Assembly: GCA_016280485.1 (NCBI GenBank)
Contig: JAEEGU010000028.1
Coordinates: 1 to 7,247 of the forward strand
DNA from: Bacillota bacterium
Lineage (GTDB): Bacteria > Bacillota > Clostridia > Peptostreptococcales > Anaerovoracaceae
Length of the DNA: 7,247 nucleotides
Direction of reading: 5' to 3'
The position numbers and the translations under genes were made by a program. The notes below the pieces were generated by a model. The model was not told where the DNA came from and made no database searches. It saw nothing but the letters and a program-made list of their open reading frames with translations. Shown in pieces: positions 6,642-7,247 of this stretch (position 1 is the stretch's first letter; each line of letters starts with the position of its first letter).

Positions 6642-7247
6642 ATGAAATTATTCGTAGTTTGCCAATACTACAAACCGGAACCGTTCCGCATATCCGACAT
6701 CTGCGAAGAGCTGGTGCGCCGAGGTCACGAAGTGACCGTGCTGACGGGCGTGCCGAACTACCCGATGGGCCGGATTTACGAAGGCTACCGCCACGGTGAG
6801 CATCGTCGCGAGACTGTGCAAGGCGTGGAAGTCCGCCGCTGTTTCACCATCGGCAGGCGCCACGGTGCCATCTGGCGCTTCTTGAACTATTACAGCTTCG
6901 CGATTTCGTCAAAGTGTGCAGCCGCAAGACCTGATTTTGGGCCGGCAAGCGGTGGCGATTTTGACGTGGTTCTGGTGAACCAGCTTTCACCGGTAATGAT
7001 GGCTGAGGCCGGCGTTAAATATGCAAAAAAGCACGGGGTACCACTTGTGATGTATTGCTTGGATTTGTGGCCTGAAAGCCTTTGTACGGGCGGCATAAGG
7101 AAAGGGTCCTTCGTGTACAACGTCTTTCATAAAGTATCCGGAAGGCTCTATCGTGCGTGTGACAGGATATTAATGACTTCGCGGGGTTTTGAAAAATATC
7201 TCAGCGAAGAATTTGGAATAGAAAAAGATAAACTCTGCTACCTTCCT
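6642..7247 (+). CDS. wbuB: WbuB-like GT4 glycosyltransferase, probable L-FucNAc transferase, 3'-partial
   Basis: The first 202 codons of a family 4 (GT-B) glycosyltransferase are present; the gene runs off the window in frame. The N-terminal acceptor-binding domain shows VVCQYYKPEPFRISDIC at 5-21, RGHEVTVLTGVPNYP at 27-41 and GRIYEGY at 43-49. It also shows VLVNQLSPVMMA at 110-121 and YCLDLWPESL at 138-147, all typical of WbuB, the enzyme linked to FucNAc transfer in E. coli O26. The donor-binding domain with the E-x7-E site lies beyond the end, so activity cannot be judged. Placed after capEFG, it most likely adds L-FucNAc to the lipid-linked unit at the cytoplasmic face. Two oddities: base composition falls from about 65% GC (6781-6840) to about 43% (7141-7200) within the gene, and residues 98-106 look like a small insertion. 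The start is supported by AGGAG upstream. The symbol is by family resemblance; other GT4 specificities are possible. Confidence 0.85.
   Translation, partial: MKLFVVCQYYKPEPFRISDICEELVRRGHEVTVLTGVPNYPMGRIYEGYRHGEHRRETVQGVEVRRCFTIGRRHGAIWRFLNYYSFAISSKCAAARPDFGPASGGDFDVVLVNQLSPVMMAEAGVKYAKKHGVPLVMYCLDLWPESLCTGGIRKGSFVYNVFHKVSGRLYRACDRILMTSRGFEKYLSEEFGIEKDKLCYLP

Overview
The window is a stretch of a surface-polysaccharide (capsule or exopolysaccharide) biosynthesis cluster. All seven recognisable genes are on the + strand with gaps of at most about 40 bases, so they look like one operon. Gene families, Shine-Dalgarno sites (AGGAG type), a TTG start and the moderate, uneven base composition suggest a Firmicute, most likely a Clostridia/Lachnospiraceae-type gut or oral bacterium. 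The taxon is an inference from family resemblance and cannot be fixed from the sequence alone.

Layout: (1) 2-733, the 3' part of a capsule-synthesis glycosyltransferase-like protein that begins upstream of the window. (2) 767-1534, a DXD-motif glycosyltransferase of the GT32/OCH1-like type. (3) 1537-2583, capE/fnlA-type UDP-GlcNAc 4,6-dehydratase/5-epimerase. (4) 2583-3803, capF/fnlB-type SDR-cupin reductase. (5) 3843-5021, capG/fnlC-type UDP-sugar 2-epimerase. (6) 5061-6629, a MurJ/MviN-family flippase. (7) 6642 to the window end, the N-terminal half of a WbuB-like GT4 glycosyltransferase. Genes 3-5 form the complete UDP-N-acetyl-L-fucosamine (UDP-L-FucNAc) pathway, in the same order as S. 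aureus capEFG. Gene 7 is the kind of enzyme expected to transfer that sugar. Genes 1 and 2 probably add other sugars, and gene 6 probably moves the lipid-linked repeat unit across the membrane. No initiating phosphoglycosyltransferase, Wzy polymerase, chain-length regulator or terminator is visible, so the cluster continues on both sides.

Base composition is mosaic. Genes 1, 2 and 6 are AT-rich, whereas capEFG and the start of gene 7 are clearly GC-richer. This suggests a cluster assembled from modules of different origin, with the flippase placed between the FucNAc synthesis genes and their probable transferase.

There is no stretch over 300 bases without a gene. I see no RNA gene, CRISPR array, insertion sequence or attachment site. 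I did not find a previously undescribed system: the window is a recognisable polysaccharide locus, and the notable points are its mosaicism and its choice of flippase.
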